Source: an uncultured Spirochaetaceae bacterium (GTDB taxonomy: Bacteria; Spirochaetota; Spirochaetia; Sphaerochaetales; Sphaerochaetaceae). Taken from it: a stretch of DNA of 60,065 nt. Shown here one piece after another: positions 24,567 through 32,562 of the stretch. Each line of letters opens with the position of its first letter. The first letter of the stretch is position 1. The DNA is taken from positions 1 through 60,065 of the forward strand of contig OMYY01000015.1 of the NCBI GenBank assembly GCA_900315435.1. The letters run 5' to 3'. The translations under genes were made by a program, and so were the position numbers. The notes below the pieces were generated by a model, which saw only the letters and a list, made by a program, of their open reading frames with translations, was not told the origin of the DNA and did no database searches.

Positions 24567-25577
24567 ATGATCACAATCAAGGATGTCGCGAAACTCGCAG
24601 GAGTTTCCATCAGTACCGTATCGATCGTCCTGAACGGGACGCGAAAGCTCAGTCCGGCGACCGAAGCGAAGGTGCGCAAGGCCATAGAGACCTTGCAGTA
24701 CCATCCCAACCAGTACGCCCGTTCCTTGGTGACCAAGCACAAGAAGGTCGTCGGTGTCATCCGCATCGTCGACGAGGAGCGTGACGACCACAGCCAGGAC
24801 CTCTACGCCTCCACCGTGGACACCTACCTGCAGGACATGCTCTGGAACATCGAGGAGGTGATCCGGCTCCACGGCTCCAGCATGGTCCTAGGCTGGTATG
24901 ACGCTTTGGCGCCGGAACAGATTCCCTCGATCCTCGATCCCAGCAGGGTCGACGGGATCGTCTGTGTCGGCAGCTTCATCAGCGCCCAGCTGATTGCCGC
25001 CGTCAAGCGCAGCGGGCTTGCCGCCGTCCTGGTCGGGGCAAGGGATGCGGCCTTCGACTTCGTCGACGCCGATGTCGAGCGGGCCTTCCAGCTTTCGGCA
25101 TCCAGCATGCTCCAGCGGGGCCGCAGGCGGCTGCTGTTGCTCAACGGTCCGGGCAACTCCCAGTCCAGCCAGCGGCGCGAGGCGGGATTCCTGCAGGCGG
25201 TCGCCATGGCAGGCGCCGAAGGCAGGACCTGCAACTGCCAGTTCTCCGGCAAGTCGGCCGAGGAGGTCTGCCTGGGCATGATCCCCACCTTCAAGCCCGA
25301 CGCCATCATCGCCGGCGCCGACTGCATGGCTGTCGGAGCCCTGAACGCCATGCGCAGGCTCCATCTGTCCTGTCCGGAGGACATCTCCGTCATGGGATAC
25401 GAGGATGGGCTTCTGGCGCAGTACAGCGTCCCGCCGCTGTCGACGGTGCGCATCCACAAGGGGCGGATCGGCACCGAGGGGGCGATGCTGCTCTTCGACC
25501 GCATCGGCAATCCCTCCGCGCCCCCCGTCCAGAAGATCGTGGAGCCGGAATTGCTCTTCCGCAGCTCGACCGATTGA
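24567..25577 (+). CDS. LacI-family repressor of the 19-27 kb locus
   Basis: A 336-residue LacI/GalR regulator. The helix-turn-helix is ITIKDVAKLAGVSISTVSIVLNG, with the hinge region KVRKAIETLQYHPNQYARSL. An effector-binding periplasmic-binding-protein fold follows. The ATG at 24567 has an AAGAGG site. Four near-identical palindromes (18969, 19081, 21084 and 25629) flank the transcription units around it, so it very probably represses HAD, isomerase-MBL, permease and oxidoreductase genes until an inducing sugar appears. The position 3 residues after TVS is Ile where most members have Arg, as some sugar-catabolic repressors do. Confidence 0.92.
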   Translation: MITIKDVAKLAGVSISTVSIVLNGTRKLSPATEAKVRKAIETLQYHPNQYARSLVTKHKKVVGVIRIVDEERDDHSQDLYASTVDTYLQDMLWNIEEVIRLHGSSMVLGWYDALAPEQIPSILDPSRVDGIVCVGSFISAQLIAAVKRSGLAAVLVGARDAAFDFVDADVERAFQLSASSMLQRGRRRLLLLNGPGNSQSSQRREAGFLQAVAMAGAEGRTCNCQFSGKSAEEVCLGMIPTFKPDAIIAGADCMAVGALNAMRRLHLSCPEDISVMGYEDGLLAQYSVPPLSTVRIHKGRIGTEGAMLLFDRIGNPSAPPVQKIVEPELLFRSSTD

Positions 25578-25597
25578 CCGGTCCGCATGTTTTTTTC

Positions 25598-25626
25598 TTG
25601 TCAAGACAACGTGTCTGGCATATAAC
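25598..25626 (+). promoter_or_regulatory. Promoter of the FAD oxidoreductase gene
   Basis: -35 TTGTCA (25598-25603), exactly 17 bases, -10 TATAAC (25621-25626): the best-matching promoter in the locus. The operator begins two bases downstream. Confidence 0.75.
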
Positions 25627-25628
25627 AA

Positions 25629-25642
25629 GTAAAAGGTTTTAC
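25629..25642. promoter_or_regulatory. LacI-type operator 4
   Basis: GTAAAAGGTTTTAC is a palindrome with a GG centre, spanning the predicted transcription start of the oxidoreductase gene. Confidence 0.7.
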
Positions 25643-25658
25643 AAAGAGGGCAAGCAAT

Positions 25659-27560
25659 ATGAAACAATTTGTCCATGAAACTCCTCCCCCCTCCGAGAAT
25701 CCGGCTAAACGGGAGCATTTCGACGTCGTGGTGGTCGGTGGCGGCATGAGCGGACTGTGCGCCGCGATGGCAAGCGCGCGCCATGGCGCGAAGACCGCGC
25801 TGGTCCACGACCGGTCCGTCTTCGGAGGAAACGCAAGCAGCGAGACGAGGATGCACATCTCCGGCGCCAGTTGCCACTGGGGAAAGAAGAATGCCGCCGA
25901 GACCGGCATCCTGATGGAGCTGCAACTGGAGAACAAACGGATCAACGACTCCTACAACTTCTCCCTCTGGGACGGCGTGCTTTGGTCCAGCGCACGCCAG
26001 ACCAGGAACCTGACCCTGTTCATGAACACGACGATGGACAAGGTCCACTCCGACGGGAAGGAAATCCAGAGCATCGAGTGCTATCAGATGACGACGGAAA
26101 CCCGCTACGAGCTGACCGCCGACGTCTTCATCGACAGCACCGGCAACGGCACGCTGGGCTATTTCGCCGGCAACGAGTACGCCATCGGCCGCGAGGACGG
26201 AAAGACCTATGGCGAGAAGGACGCGCCGGAGAAGCCTGACGGGGAGACGATGGGAAACACCATCTACTTCGTCGCGCACGACACCGGCCATCCGGTCACG
26301 TTCATCAAGCCCTCCTGGGCAAACACCTACCCCGACGAGAGCATGTTCAAGCATCGCTACCACGGCAACATCGTCGTCTACCATGACGCGGACGACGTCG
26401 TCGTGCTGAAACCCGGGGACAGCTACGAGAACCACCGCGACCAGCTGGTGGAGAAATACGACGTGAAGAGCGGCTACTGGTGGATCGAGCTCGGCGGCGA
26501 CTGGAATGACATCATCAAGCAGTCCGAGGATATCCGCTGGGAGCTGTACAAGATCGTCTACGGCGTGTGGGACCATATCAAGAACCACGGAGACCACGGA
26601 GCCGAGAACTACGAGCTCGACTGGGTCGGCAACGTCAGCGGCATGCGCGAGAGCAGGAGGATGATGGGCGACTATATCCTGACCGAGAACGACATCCTCT
26701 CCAACAACGAACGTGACGACGGCGTGGCCTACGGCGGCTGGCCGATGGACGAGCATGTGGCGGGCGGCTTCTGGGCCAAGGGCGGCATTCCCTCCCGGGT
26801 CCGGAGCTTCCCCGGCCTCTACGCCATCCCGTATGGCTGCTACTGCGCCAAGACCATCAAGAACCTGATGGTCACCGGCCGCATCATTTCCGCCTCGAAG
26901 CTTGCCATGGGCTCGACCAGGGTGATGGGCACCTGCGCCATCGGAGGCCAGGCCGCCGGGACAGCGGCCGCCATGGCCAGCCGTGCCCATCTGGAACCCA
27001 GCGAGTTCGGCAGACGGCACATCCAGGAGCTCAGGCAGGAGCTGCTGAAGGATGACTGCTACCTCCTCGGGGCGAAGAACGAGGATCCACGGGACATCGC
27101 CCGTACCGCCACGGTGAGCGCCACCAGCGAGAAGCCCGGCTGCGAGGCGGCAAAGGTAATCAACGGCGTCTCACGCGCCGTCGGTGGCGAGAGCAACATG
27201 TGGTCGTCGGACGGCATCCGTCCCGATGGCGAGGAGCTTTCCCTCTCGTTCCTGCCGCACCGGGTCTCCCAGATCCGTCTGACCTTCGACCCGAACCTCA
27301 GCGAGGAACGCTGCATTTCCGTCAGCAAGGCGTTCCTGGAGAAGGAGCCCAAGGGTGTCGCCAAGGAACTGGTGAAGGACTACACCCTCACCCTCTACCG
27401 CGACGGCAGGCCGGTCTACGCCAAGGCGCTGTCCGGCAACTACCTGCGCCTATGCGTCACCGACCTGGAAGCTCCGGTCGAGGCGGACAGGCTGGTGGTG
27501 AAGGTCCTCTCGACCAACGGCATCGCCGACGCGCACATCTTCGAGGTGCGGATCTACTGA
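25659..27560 (+). CDS. FAD-dependent oxidoreductase (FAD_oxidored family)
   Basis: A 633-residue flavoprotein. The Rossmann FAD site is VVVVGGGMSGLCAAMASARHG at residues 23-43, followed by VFGGNASSETRM, the hallmark of the FAD-dependent oxidoreductase family found in many gut and soil glycan loci. GTCAIGGQAAGTAAA near residue 430 is the second cofactor-binding block. The last 150 residues form a separate beta-rich, carbohydrate-binding-like domain. There is no signal peptide. It is expressed from its own operator-controlled promoter. The substrate is unknown, perhaps a sugar hydroxyl or polyol; this is an inference from context only. Confidence 0.85.
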   Translation: MKQFVHETPPPSENPAKREHFDVVVVGGGMSGLCAAMASARHGAKTALVHDRSVFGGNASSETRMHISGASCHWGKKNAAETGILMELQLENKRINDSYNFSLWDGVLWSSARQTRNLTLFMNTTMDKVHSDGKEIQSIECYQMTTETRYELTADVFIDSTGNGTLGYFAGNEYAIGREDGKTYGEKDAPEKPDGETMGNTIYFVAHDTGHPVTFIKPSWANTYPDESMFKHRYHGNIVVYHDADDVVVLKPGDSYENHRDQLVEKYDVKSGYWWIELGGDWNDIIKQSEDIRWELYKIVYGVWDHIKNHGDHGAENYELDWVGNVSGMRESRRMMGDYILTENDILSNNERDDGVAYGGWPMDEHVAGGFWAKGGIPSRVRSFPGLYAIPYGCYCAKTIKNLMVTGRIISASKLAMGSTRVMGTCAIGGQAAGTAAAMASRAHLEPSEFGRRHIQELRQELLKDDCYLLGAKNEDPRDIARTATVSATSEKPGCEAAKVINGVSRAVGGESNMWSSDGIRPDGEELSLSFLPHRVSQIRLTFDPNLSEERCISVSKAFLEKEPKGVAKELVKDYTLTLYRDGRPVYAKALSGNYLRLCVTDLEAPVEADRLVVKVLSTNGIADAHIFEVRIY

Positions 27561-27572
27561 CAGGGATGCCAC

Positions 27573-27605
27573 AGGTTCTCCGGGACGTCTCCCGGAGAAC
27601 CTTTC
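27573..27605 (+). terminator. Terminator-like hairpin after the oxidoreductase gene
   Basis: AGGTTCTCCGGGA (27573-27585) pairs perfectly with TCCCGGAGAACCT (27590-27602) around a four-base loop, followed by TTCC. The T run is short, but the stem is strong. Confidence 0.7.
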
Positions 27606-27746
27606 CTATCCGGGCCGAGTGCGGGATGCACCGCCCTTTCCGCTATACTCTTAGGACGTATCGAGTTCCTTCCAAAAGGTTAGGAAATACTAACTATAAC
27701 TGCTTACAGCGTATATGTTTGTATAGGCGAACTCCCGTCAAATCCC

Positions 27747-27775
27747 TTGACGCCAGGTTGGCCTGAGGATATCAT
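27747..27775 (+). promoter_or_regulatory. Promoter of the ferredoxin gene
   Basis: -35 TTGACG (27747-27752), 17-base spacer, -10 TATCAT (27770-27775), with a leader of about 25 bases carrying AAGGAG before the ATG. Confidence 0.7.
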
Positions 27776-27805
27776 TAGGACAAATTCGTGAACAAGGAGT
27801 TCATC

Positions 27806-27976
27806 ATGGCTTACAGAATTAAAGATACGTGTGTTGCTTGTGGCACCTGCCAGTCCGAGTGCCCCTCCGGCGCTATCAGCGAGGGCGACATCTACAAGAT
27901 CGACCCGAACGTGTGCGTTGACTGCGGCACTTGCGCCGATGTCTGCCCCACCGGTTCCATCGAGCACATCGACTGA
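27806..27976 (+). CDS. 2[4Fe-4S] ferredoxin
   Basis: A 56-residue clostridial-type ferredoxin with two cluster motifs, CVACGTCQSECP and CVDCGTCADVCP, supplying eight cysteines. It would carry electrons at low potential for pyruvate oxidoreductase or hydrogenase, which fits an anaerobic fermenter. The ATG at 27806 (MAYRIKD) follows AAGGAG by six bases; the GTG 18 bases earlier is before the site. A monocistronic gene with its own promoter. Confidence 0.96.
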   Translation: MAYRIKDTCVACGTCQSECPSGAISEGDIYKIDPNVCVDCGTCADVCPTGSIEHID

Positions 27977-28041
27977 TTGCTTCTCCAAAGAAGCGTATAG
28001 GAAAGAGCGTACCACTGGGTGCGCTCTTTCTCTTTTTCCGC

Positions 28042-28047
28042 TATACT
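28042..28047 (+). promoter_or_regulatory. -10 box of xseA, predicted leaderless
   Basis: TATACT, preceded by CCGC, ends seven bases before the xseA ATG (28055). The intervening GGGTTCC is no ribosome binding site. The -35 region is poor. Confidence 0.5.
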
Positions 28048-28054
28048 GGGTTCC

Positions 28055-29389
28055 ATGCAATCCGATCTGTTCGACATGGAGATGACGGTCACCCAGCTGA
28101 CCACCCTGATCAAGACCACGCTTGAACAGGGATTCTATGGCCTGAAGGTGACGGGAGAGGTCAGCGACTGGCGGCCTTCGTCCTCCGGCCACTGGTTCTT
28201 CAGCCTGAAGGACCGCGACTCCCTCATCGGCTGCGTCATGTTCAAAAGCAAGTCATGGAGGGTCCCTTTCACGCCGAAGAACGGGGACCAGGTGGTGGTG
28301 ACCGGCCATCTGGATGTCTGGGCCCAGCGGGGCTCCTACCAGATAGTCTGCGACTCGATCACCCTCGCGGGAACCGGCAACCTGCTGGCGCAAATCGAGG
28401 AACGCAAGCAGAAATACAACGCGCTGGGCTATTTCGACCCTGCCCACAAGGTCCCGCTTCCCCGCTATCCCAAGAAGGTGGGAGTCGTCACCAGCCCCAC
28501 CGGCGCCGCCCTGCAGGACGTCCTGCAGATCCTCGGGCGCAGGGCTCCCGGACTGGATGTGGTCGTCCTCCCCTGCGCCGTGCAGGGAGAGGGAGCGGCC
28601 GAGGCGATCGCCACAAGGATCCAGGAGGCAAACCTCCTGGGACTGTGCGACGTGCTGATTGTCGGACGTGGCGGTGGTTCGGTCGAGGACCTGTCCCCTT
28701 TCAGCGAGGACTGCGTCGTCCAGGCAATCTACGACAGCGGGATTCCCGTCGTCAGCGGAGTCGGACACGAGATCGACTGGGCGATCAGCGACTTTGTCGC
28801 CGACATGCGCGCCCCTACCCCGTCGGCGGCAGCCGAACTGGTCAGCCAGGGCTACTACGACCTGGTCGAGCAGGCGCGGGCTGCGGACAGCCTGCTTTCC
28901 ACCTCGATTGCCAAAAACCTTTCCCGTGCCGAAGCACAGCTCCGGCTTGCCAGCCAGAAGCTGATGAGGCAGAGCGTCGAACGGAAGATCGGCGAGCGGG
29001 AATATCAGCTGGCGACCAGCGAGGAATCGCTCCGACAGGCAATCCAGCGGCTGCTGGTGGACAAGGAACATGGACTTGCCCTGCTTGCGGGCCTCCTTTC
29101 CCAGTCCAGCCCTCTGGACAAGGTCCGGAAACTGGAAGCATCCCTGGATGGGCAGAAACAGCTGCTTGCCCTGGCAATCGGGCACAAGGTCGAACGGACC
29201 TCCTCTACCCTGCATGCCATCGAGGCACAGATCGAAGCCCTTTCCCCTCTTTCCATCCTGAAACGCGGCTACAGCGTCGTCACCGGCGCGGATGGAAAGC
29301 TCATCGCGCATACCCGTGACGCATCAGAAGGCGACACGATCGATATCCGACTGCAGGACGGCCACCTGGCCGCTGTCGTCAAGGAGTGA
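28055..29389 (+). CDS. xseA: Exodeoxyribonuclease VII large subunit
   Basis: A 444-residue nuclease subunit. The N-terminal OB fold (GLKVTGEVSDWRPSSSGHWFF) binds single-stranded DNA. The catalytic core holds GRGGGSVEDL and SGVGHEIDWAISDFVAD, which contain the conserved GGG and GHE..D residues, followed by APTPSAAAE. A coiled-coil region fills the last third. The start at 28055 (MQSDLFD) is chosen because a TATACT box is seven bases upstream and homology begins shortly after. It is followed two bases later by xseB. Confidence 0.93.
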   Translation: MQSDLFDMEMTVTQLTTLIKTTLEQGFYGLKVTGEVSDWRPSSSGHWFFSLKDRDSLIGCVMFKSKSWRVPFTPKNGDQVVVTGHLDVWAQRGSYQIVCDSITLAGTGNLLAQIEERKQKYNALGYFDPAHKVPLPRYPKKVGVVTSPTGAALQDVLQILGRRAPGLDVVVLPCAVQGEGAAEAIATRIQEANLLGLCDVLIVGRGGGSVEDLSPFSEDCVVQAIYDSGIPVVSGVGHEIDWAISDFVADMRAPTPSAAAELVSQGYYDLVEQARAADSLLSTSIAKNLSRAEAQLRLASQKLMRQSVERKIGEREYQLATSEESLRQAIQRLLVDKEHGLALLAGLLSQSSPLDKVRKLEASLDGQKQLLALAIGHKVERTSSTLHAIEAQIEALSPLSILKRGYSVVTGADGKLIAHTRDASEGDTIDIRLQDGHLAAVVKE

Positions 29390-29391
29390 CT

Positions 29392-29619
29392 ATGGCATTC
29401 GCACAGGACCTGAAGAAGGTACAGGAAATCACCGAGAAACTCGGTGCGGAAGACACGGACCTCGAAACCAGCATCAAGCTGTACGAGGAGGGAATCGCCT
29501 TGGTCAGAAAGCTGGAAAAGCAGCTTTCCGAGGCCAAACGGAAGGTGGAGATAGTCAGCGGCAGCGCCGCGGACGGGCTGACCGTGGAGCCTCTCGAGGA
29601 GGACAAGACCAATGGATAA
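29392..29619 (+). CDS. xseB: Exodeoxyribonuclease VII small subunit
   Basis: A 75-residue helical subunit that coats the XseA coiled coil. The conserved core is LETSIKLYEEGIALVRKLEKQL, the family's L..S...YE.G..L...CE..L pattern. The ATG at 29392 has AAGGAG five bases upstream, inside the end of xseA. Its stop overlaps the purU start by eight bases. Confidence 0.92.
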   Translation: MAFAQDLKKVQEITEKLGAEDTDLETSIKLYEEGIALVRKLEKQLSEAKRKVEIVSGSAADGLTVEPLEEDKTNG

Positions 29620-30478
29620 CAAGAAAATCGTCATCCTGATCCAGAGCGCCGACCAGCGGGGCATCCTGGCCAAGGTCACCTCGTGGTTCTACGGACAGGG
29701 CTTCAACGTCCTGCACTGCCAGCAGCATACCGACGACTACGAACATGTCTTCTTCATGCGCCTGGAGCTGGACATGAACGACATGAAAGGCTCCCGCAAG
29801 GAGCTTGCCGACGCCTTTGGCTCCTTCGCGAAGGAGCAGGGTCTCAACTGGTCGATCCACTATTCCGACTACCGGAGCCGCGTGGCGCTGATGGTGAGCA
29901 AGACCAGCCACTGTTTGTACGACCTGCTCTCCCGCAATGCCGAGGGAGACCTGCGTTGCGAGATTCCGCTGATCGTCAGCAACCATCCCGACCTGGAGTA
30001 TATCGCCAACCAGTTCCGCATTCCCTTCTACTGCTTTCCCATGGTGAAAGGCCACAAGGAGGAACAGGAGGCGAAAGTACGCGACCTGCTGAAGCGCTTC
30101 GATATCGACCTGGTCGTCCTTGCCAGGTACATGCAGATCCTTTCGGAGGATTTCATCAACGAATGGCAGGGCAGGATCATCAACATCCACCACGGGTTCC
30201 TTCCCGCATTCCAAGGCGCCAATCCCTACCAGCAGGCCTATGACCGGGGCGTGAAGCTGATTGGCGCGACCGCCCACTACGCCTCAAGCGACCTGGACCA
30301 GGGCCCGATCATCGAGCAGGACGTGGTGCGGGTCAACCACGAGTTCACCGCTGCCGGGCTCCGGGAAGTGGGAAAGGATGTGGAAAGGCGGGTGCTGGCC
30401 CGCGCGGTGCAGGCACACCTGGAGAGCCGCATCATCATCTGGAAGAACCGCACCATCGTCTTCGGACTTGAGCGGTAG
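29612..30478 (+). CDS. purU: Formyltetrahydrofolate deformylase
   Basis: A 288-residue PurU that releases formate from 10-formyltetrahydrofolate. Residues 1-85 form an ACT domain (ILIQSADQRGILAKVTSWFY). The formyltransferase-fold domain carries NIHHGFLPAF and ATAHYASSDLDQGPIIEQD, with the catalytic Asn, His and Asp. The ATG at 29612 overlaps xseB and uses its GAGGAGG. It balances one-carbon and glycine pools and can feed formate to PurT. Co-transcription with exonuclease VII is unusual but may be coincidental. Confidence 0.93.
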   Translation: MDNKKIVILIQSADQRGILAKVTSWFYGQGFNVLHCQQHTDDYEHVFFMRLELDMNDMKGSRKELADAFGSFAKEQGLNWSIHYSDYRSRVALMVSKTSHCLYDLLSRNAEGDLRCEIPLIVSNHPDLEYIANQFRIPFYCFPMVKGHKEEQEAKVRDLLKRFDIDLVVLARYMQILSEDFINEWQGRIINIHHGFLPAFQGANPYQQAYDRGVKLIGATAHYASSDLDQGPIIEQDVVRVNHEFTAAGLREVGKDVERRVLARAVQAHLESRIIIWKNRTIVFGLER

Positions 30479-30554
30479 CCGTCAGACACCCGGAAACGGC
30501 TTTCCGACAGAGTTCTCCAATGGAGGACGACGCGCGATCCTTCCTTGCGCCTGA

Positions 30555-31268
30555 TTACTGCAACGTATAATGGACCGGCTTCTGGCTGACCGGATGGAGG
30601 AAGGAGATCCCCACCGCGGTCAGGCCGAAAGGCTTGTCCTTCAGCCCCCGGTAGCTGGCGTCCCCGTCCAGGGGATAGCCCGCCCAGGCGAGATGGCAAC
30701 GGATCTGGTGGCGGAAGCCGCTTGCCAGCTGGCAGGCGAAGGAACGCACCCCGTCCCGCTCGTCGATCAGCTTGACGCGGGTCTCATACCAGACCCCGCT
30801 CGTCTTGCTTTTCCACTGCTTCGGGGCGTCTTTGTCCACCGGACGGACCACGCTGCCCTTCTCCCCATAGGCACGGAACCAGGAGCCGACCAGGTGCTCT
30901 TGGCCGTCGGCGATATCACCGTAGGGAAACGGGGGAAAGCCGACCGGAAGCTGGGCGCGCTTGACGCTGCTGACGGCAAGGTAGTCCTTGACGACCAGGC
31001 CGGCCTCCTGCTGTTTGCAGAGCATGGCGTAGGAGTTCTGGTCGCGGGCGACAAGCACTAGCCCGCGGGTGAGGGTATCCAGGCGATGGAGCACGCCCCC
31101 CTCCCAAGGATTCTTGCCGAATCCCATGATTTCGGGATACGTCTGGCTCAGCCGGCCCAGCAAGGTGTCCTTGCTCTCCGGATCCTGCTTCAAAGGTACT
31201 GTGGGAAGCCCGCTCGGCTTGTCGACGACAAGGTAGTAGGGCGTTTGCGCGATGATATGCATGTCCAT
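30555..31268 (-). CDS. RluA-family RNA pseudouridine synthase
   Basis: A 237-residue pseudouridine synthase. The catalytic aspartate is in GGVLHRLDTLTRGLVLVA at about residue 67. YLVVDKPSGLPTVP opens the fold and FRHQIRCHLAWAGYPLDGD closes it, all family hallmarks. No S4 domain is present, which fits the stand-alone RluA/RluC-like group; rRNA or tRNA target unknown. The start at 31268 (MDMHIIAQ) is set by a TATGAT -10 box six bases upstream. The longer frame upstream runs antisense over the DRTGG gene and is not coding. It is divergent from that gene, with only 45 bases between the -10 boxes. Confidence 0.92.
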   Translation of the reverse strand: MDMHIIAQTPYYLVVDKPSGLPTVPLKQDPESKDTLLGRLSQTYPEIMGFGKNPWEGGVLHRLDTLTRGLVLVARDQNSYAMLCKQQEAGLVVKDYLAVSSVKRAQLPVGFPPFPYGDIADGQEHLVGSWFRAYGEKGSVVRPVDKDAPKQWKSKTSGVWYETRVKLIDERDGVRSFACQLASGFRHQIRCHLAWAGYPLDGDASYRGLKDKPFGLTAVGISFLHPVSQKPVHYTLQ

Positions 31269-31274
31269 GGCCCC

Positions 31275-31331
31275 ATCATAGCCCAGCCTCTGGATTTTTC
31301 CTATAGAGCTGTGGCGCAAAAGTACTATACT
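31275..31331. promoter_or_regulatory. Divergent leaderless promoter pair
   Basis: Leftward -10 TATGAT (31275-31280), six bases from the RluA-type ATG (31268). Rightward -10 TATACT (31326-31331), six bases from the DRTGG-protein ATG (31338). Neither start has a Shine-Dalgarno sequence. The -35 regions are weak. Confidence 0.55.
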
Positions 31332-31337
31332 GGAACC

Positions 31338-31658
31338 ATGACGCCACGGGAAATCGCCAGATACGGGACCGTATGGAATCTTGTAGATGAAGACCAAGAG
31401 CTGGCCGGCTGTTATGTCGGAGACCTGCTGAGCGACGTGCTCGCCCACGCGAAGCGGGGCTCCCTGCTCGTGACCACGCAGGACCAGCGGAACACGCTGG
31501 CGGTCGCCGTGGCCTGCCACCTTCCGGCCATCGTCCTGACCGGGTGCGAACGCCCCGGAGAGGGGCTTGTGCGGCTTGCCAAGGAACACCACCTGAGTCT
31601 GGTCTCCACCCCGCTGGACAGCTATTCCTTCCTCAAGCAGGTGGGCTCCTGGATATAG
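31338..31658 (+). CDS. DRTGG-domain protein
   Basis: A 106-residue protein matching the DRTGG domain seen in HPr-kinase-like and hydrogenase-associated proteins. The region GDLLSDVLAHAKRGSLLVTTQDQRNTLAVAVACHLPAIVLTGCERP contains the GDLLS start and the characteristic LTG strand end. It probably binds a small ligand or nucleotide; stand-alone members often lie beside hydrogenase or phosphotransfer genes, none of which is adjacent here. The start at 31338 is leaderless in appearance. A hairpin separates it from the converging Bax-inhibitor gene. Confidence 0.8.
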   Translation: MTPREIARYGTVWNLVDEDQELAGCYVGDLLSDVLAHAKRGSLLVTTQDQRNTLAVAVACHLPAIVLTGCERPGEGLVRLAKEHHLSLVSTPLDSYSFLKQVGSWI

Positions 31659-31662
31659 CAAA

Positions 31663-31680
31663 GGCTCCCCGAAGGGAGCC
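31663..31680. terminator. Hairpin between the DRTGG and BI-1 genes
   Basis: GGCTCCC (31663-31669) pairs with GGGAGCC (31674-31680) around CGAA on the plus strand, or TTCG on the minus strand, a stable tetraloop. Three T follow on the minus strand, so it probably ends the BI-1 transcript and may serve both directions. Confidence 0.6.
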
Positions 31681-31702
31681 CGGAACGCCATACCCGGCCG
31701 GC

Positions 31703-32416
31703 TCAGTTGCGGCGGTCGCCGTTGCTGAAGAACCGCAGCAGGTACAGGAAGATGTTCAGGAAATCCAGATACAGGCTCAGCGCGAAAACCACGCCCAGCT
31801 TGGAGAAGGTATCCTCGTCCATATCCCACGCGTACTGGTTGTTCACCTGCACCACCTTCTGGGTGTCCCACGCGGTCAGGCCCATGAAAATGACCACTCC
31901 GAGAATGGAGATGATGTAATCCATGCCCGAAGAACGGAAGAACATGTTCATCAGGGTCGCGATCACCAGTCCCCACAGGGAGACCATCAGATAGTAGCCC
32001 CAGGAATGCAAATCCCTCTTGGTCGTGGTGGCGTACATGCTCATGCCGAGGAACATCACCGCGGCGACGCTGAAGGCCTTGAAAACAGCGCCCAGGTCAT
32101 AGACATAGAAGATCGTGCTGAAAATCACCCCGTTCAGGACCGAATAGGCCAGGAACGAACCGATGGCTGCTCCCTTTGTCATCGTCTGGAGCCGGGCGCT
32201 CAGGAAGAATACGATCGCGAACTCGGCGACCACCAGCAGAAGCATGACCATCGGATTTCCATAGAAGACCCGCATCAAGCCCGGATTGGAGGCCACGCCA
32301 TAGGCAACCATGGCGGTCACTGCGAGGGCGAGGGTCATCCATAGGTACACGTTTCTCAAAAGGCTCTGCTCGCGGACTTTCACGTTACGGAGCATTTCCG
32401 TTTTTTGTTCAATCAT
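31703..32416 (-). CDS. Bax inhibitor-1/YccA family membrane protein
   Basis: A 237-residue inner-membrane protein with seven hydrophobic segments. The N-terminus LRNVYLWMTLALAVTAMVAYGV and the late GLTAWDTQKVVQ, with the conserved Asp in WD.QK, match BI-1/YccA proteins. Some members behave as calcium leak channels or interact with FtsH (family knowledge). The ATG at 32416 has AAGGAG six bases upstream. A monocistronic gene. Confidence 0.93.
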   Translation of the reverse strand: MIEQKTEMLRNVKVREQSLLRNVYLWMTLALAVTAMVAYGVASNPGLMRVFYGNPMVMLLLVVAEFAIVFFLSARLQTMTKGAAIGSFLAYSVLNGVIFSTIFYVYDLGAVFKAFSVAAVMFLGMSMYATTTKRDLHSWGYYLMVSLWGLVIATLMNMFFRSSGMDYIISILGVVIFMGLTAWDTQKVVQVNNQYAWDMDEDTFSKLGVVFALSLYLDFLNIFLYLLRFFSNGDRRN

Positions 32417-32550
32417 GGCATTGACTCCTTACGCATAAAGATAGGTAGGTTTTCCCCTCTCGTCAATGCAGGACCTGGAAGGTTCACCAATCTCCACACG
32501 ACGGCAAACCACCAGGAAGGGCAAGCTAGGCAAGCGAAAGAGAGGAATGC

Positions 32551-32556
32551 TATACT
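32551..32556 (+). promoter_or_regulatory. Extended -10 box of the lipoprotein-rarA operon
   Basis: TGC-TATACT (box 32551-32556) ends six bases before the ATG at 32563. The intervening TTTTCC is no ribosome binding site, so the mRNA should be leaderless. Confidence 0.55.
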
Positions 32557-32562
32557 TTTTCC

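Noticed and set aside
30555-31976. A 473-codon frame for the pseudouridine synthase
   Set aside because: The extra N-terminal part is antisense to the DRTGG gene and contains its own -10 box; the RluA fold begins at 31268.
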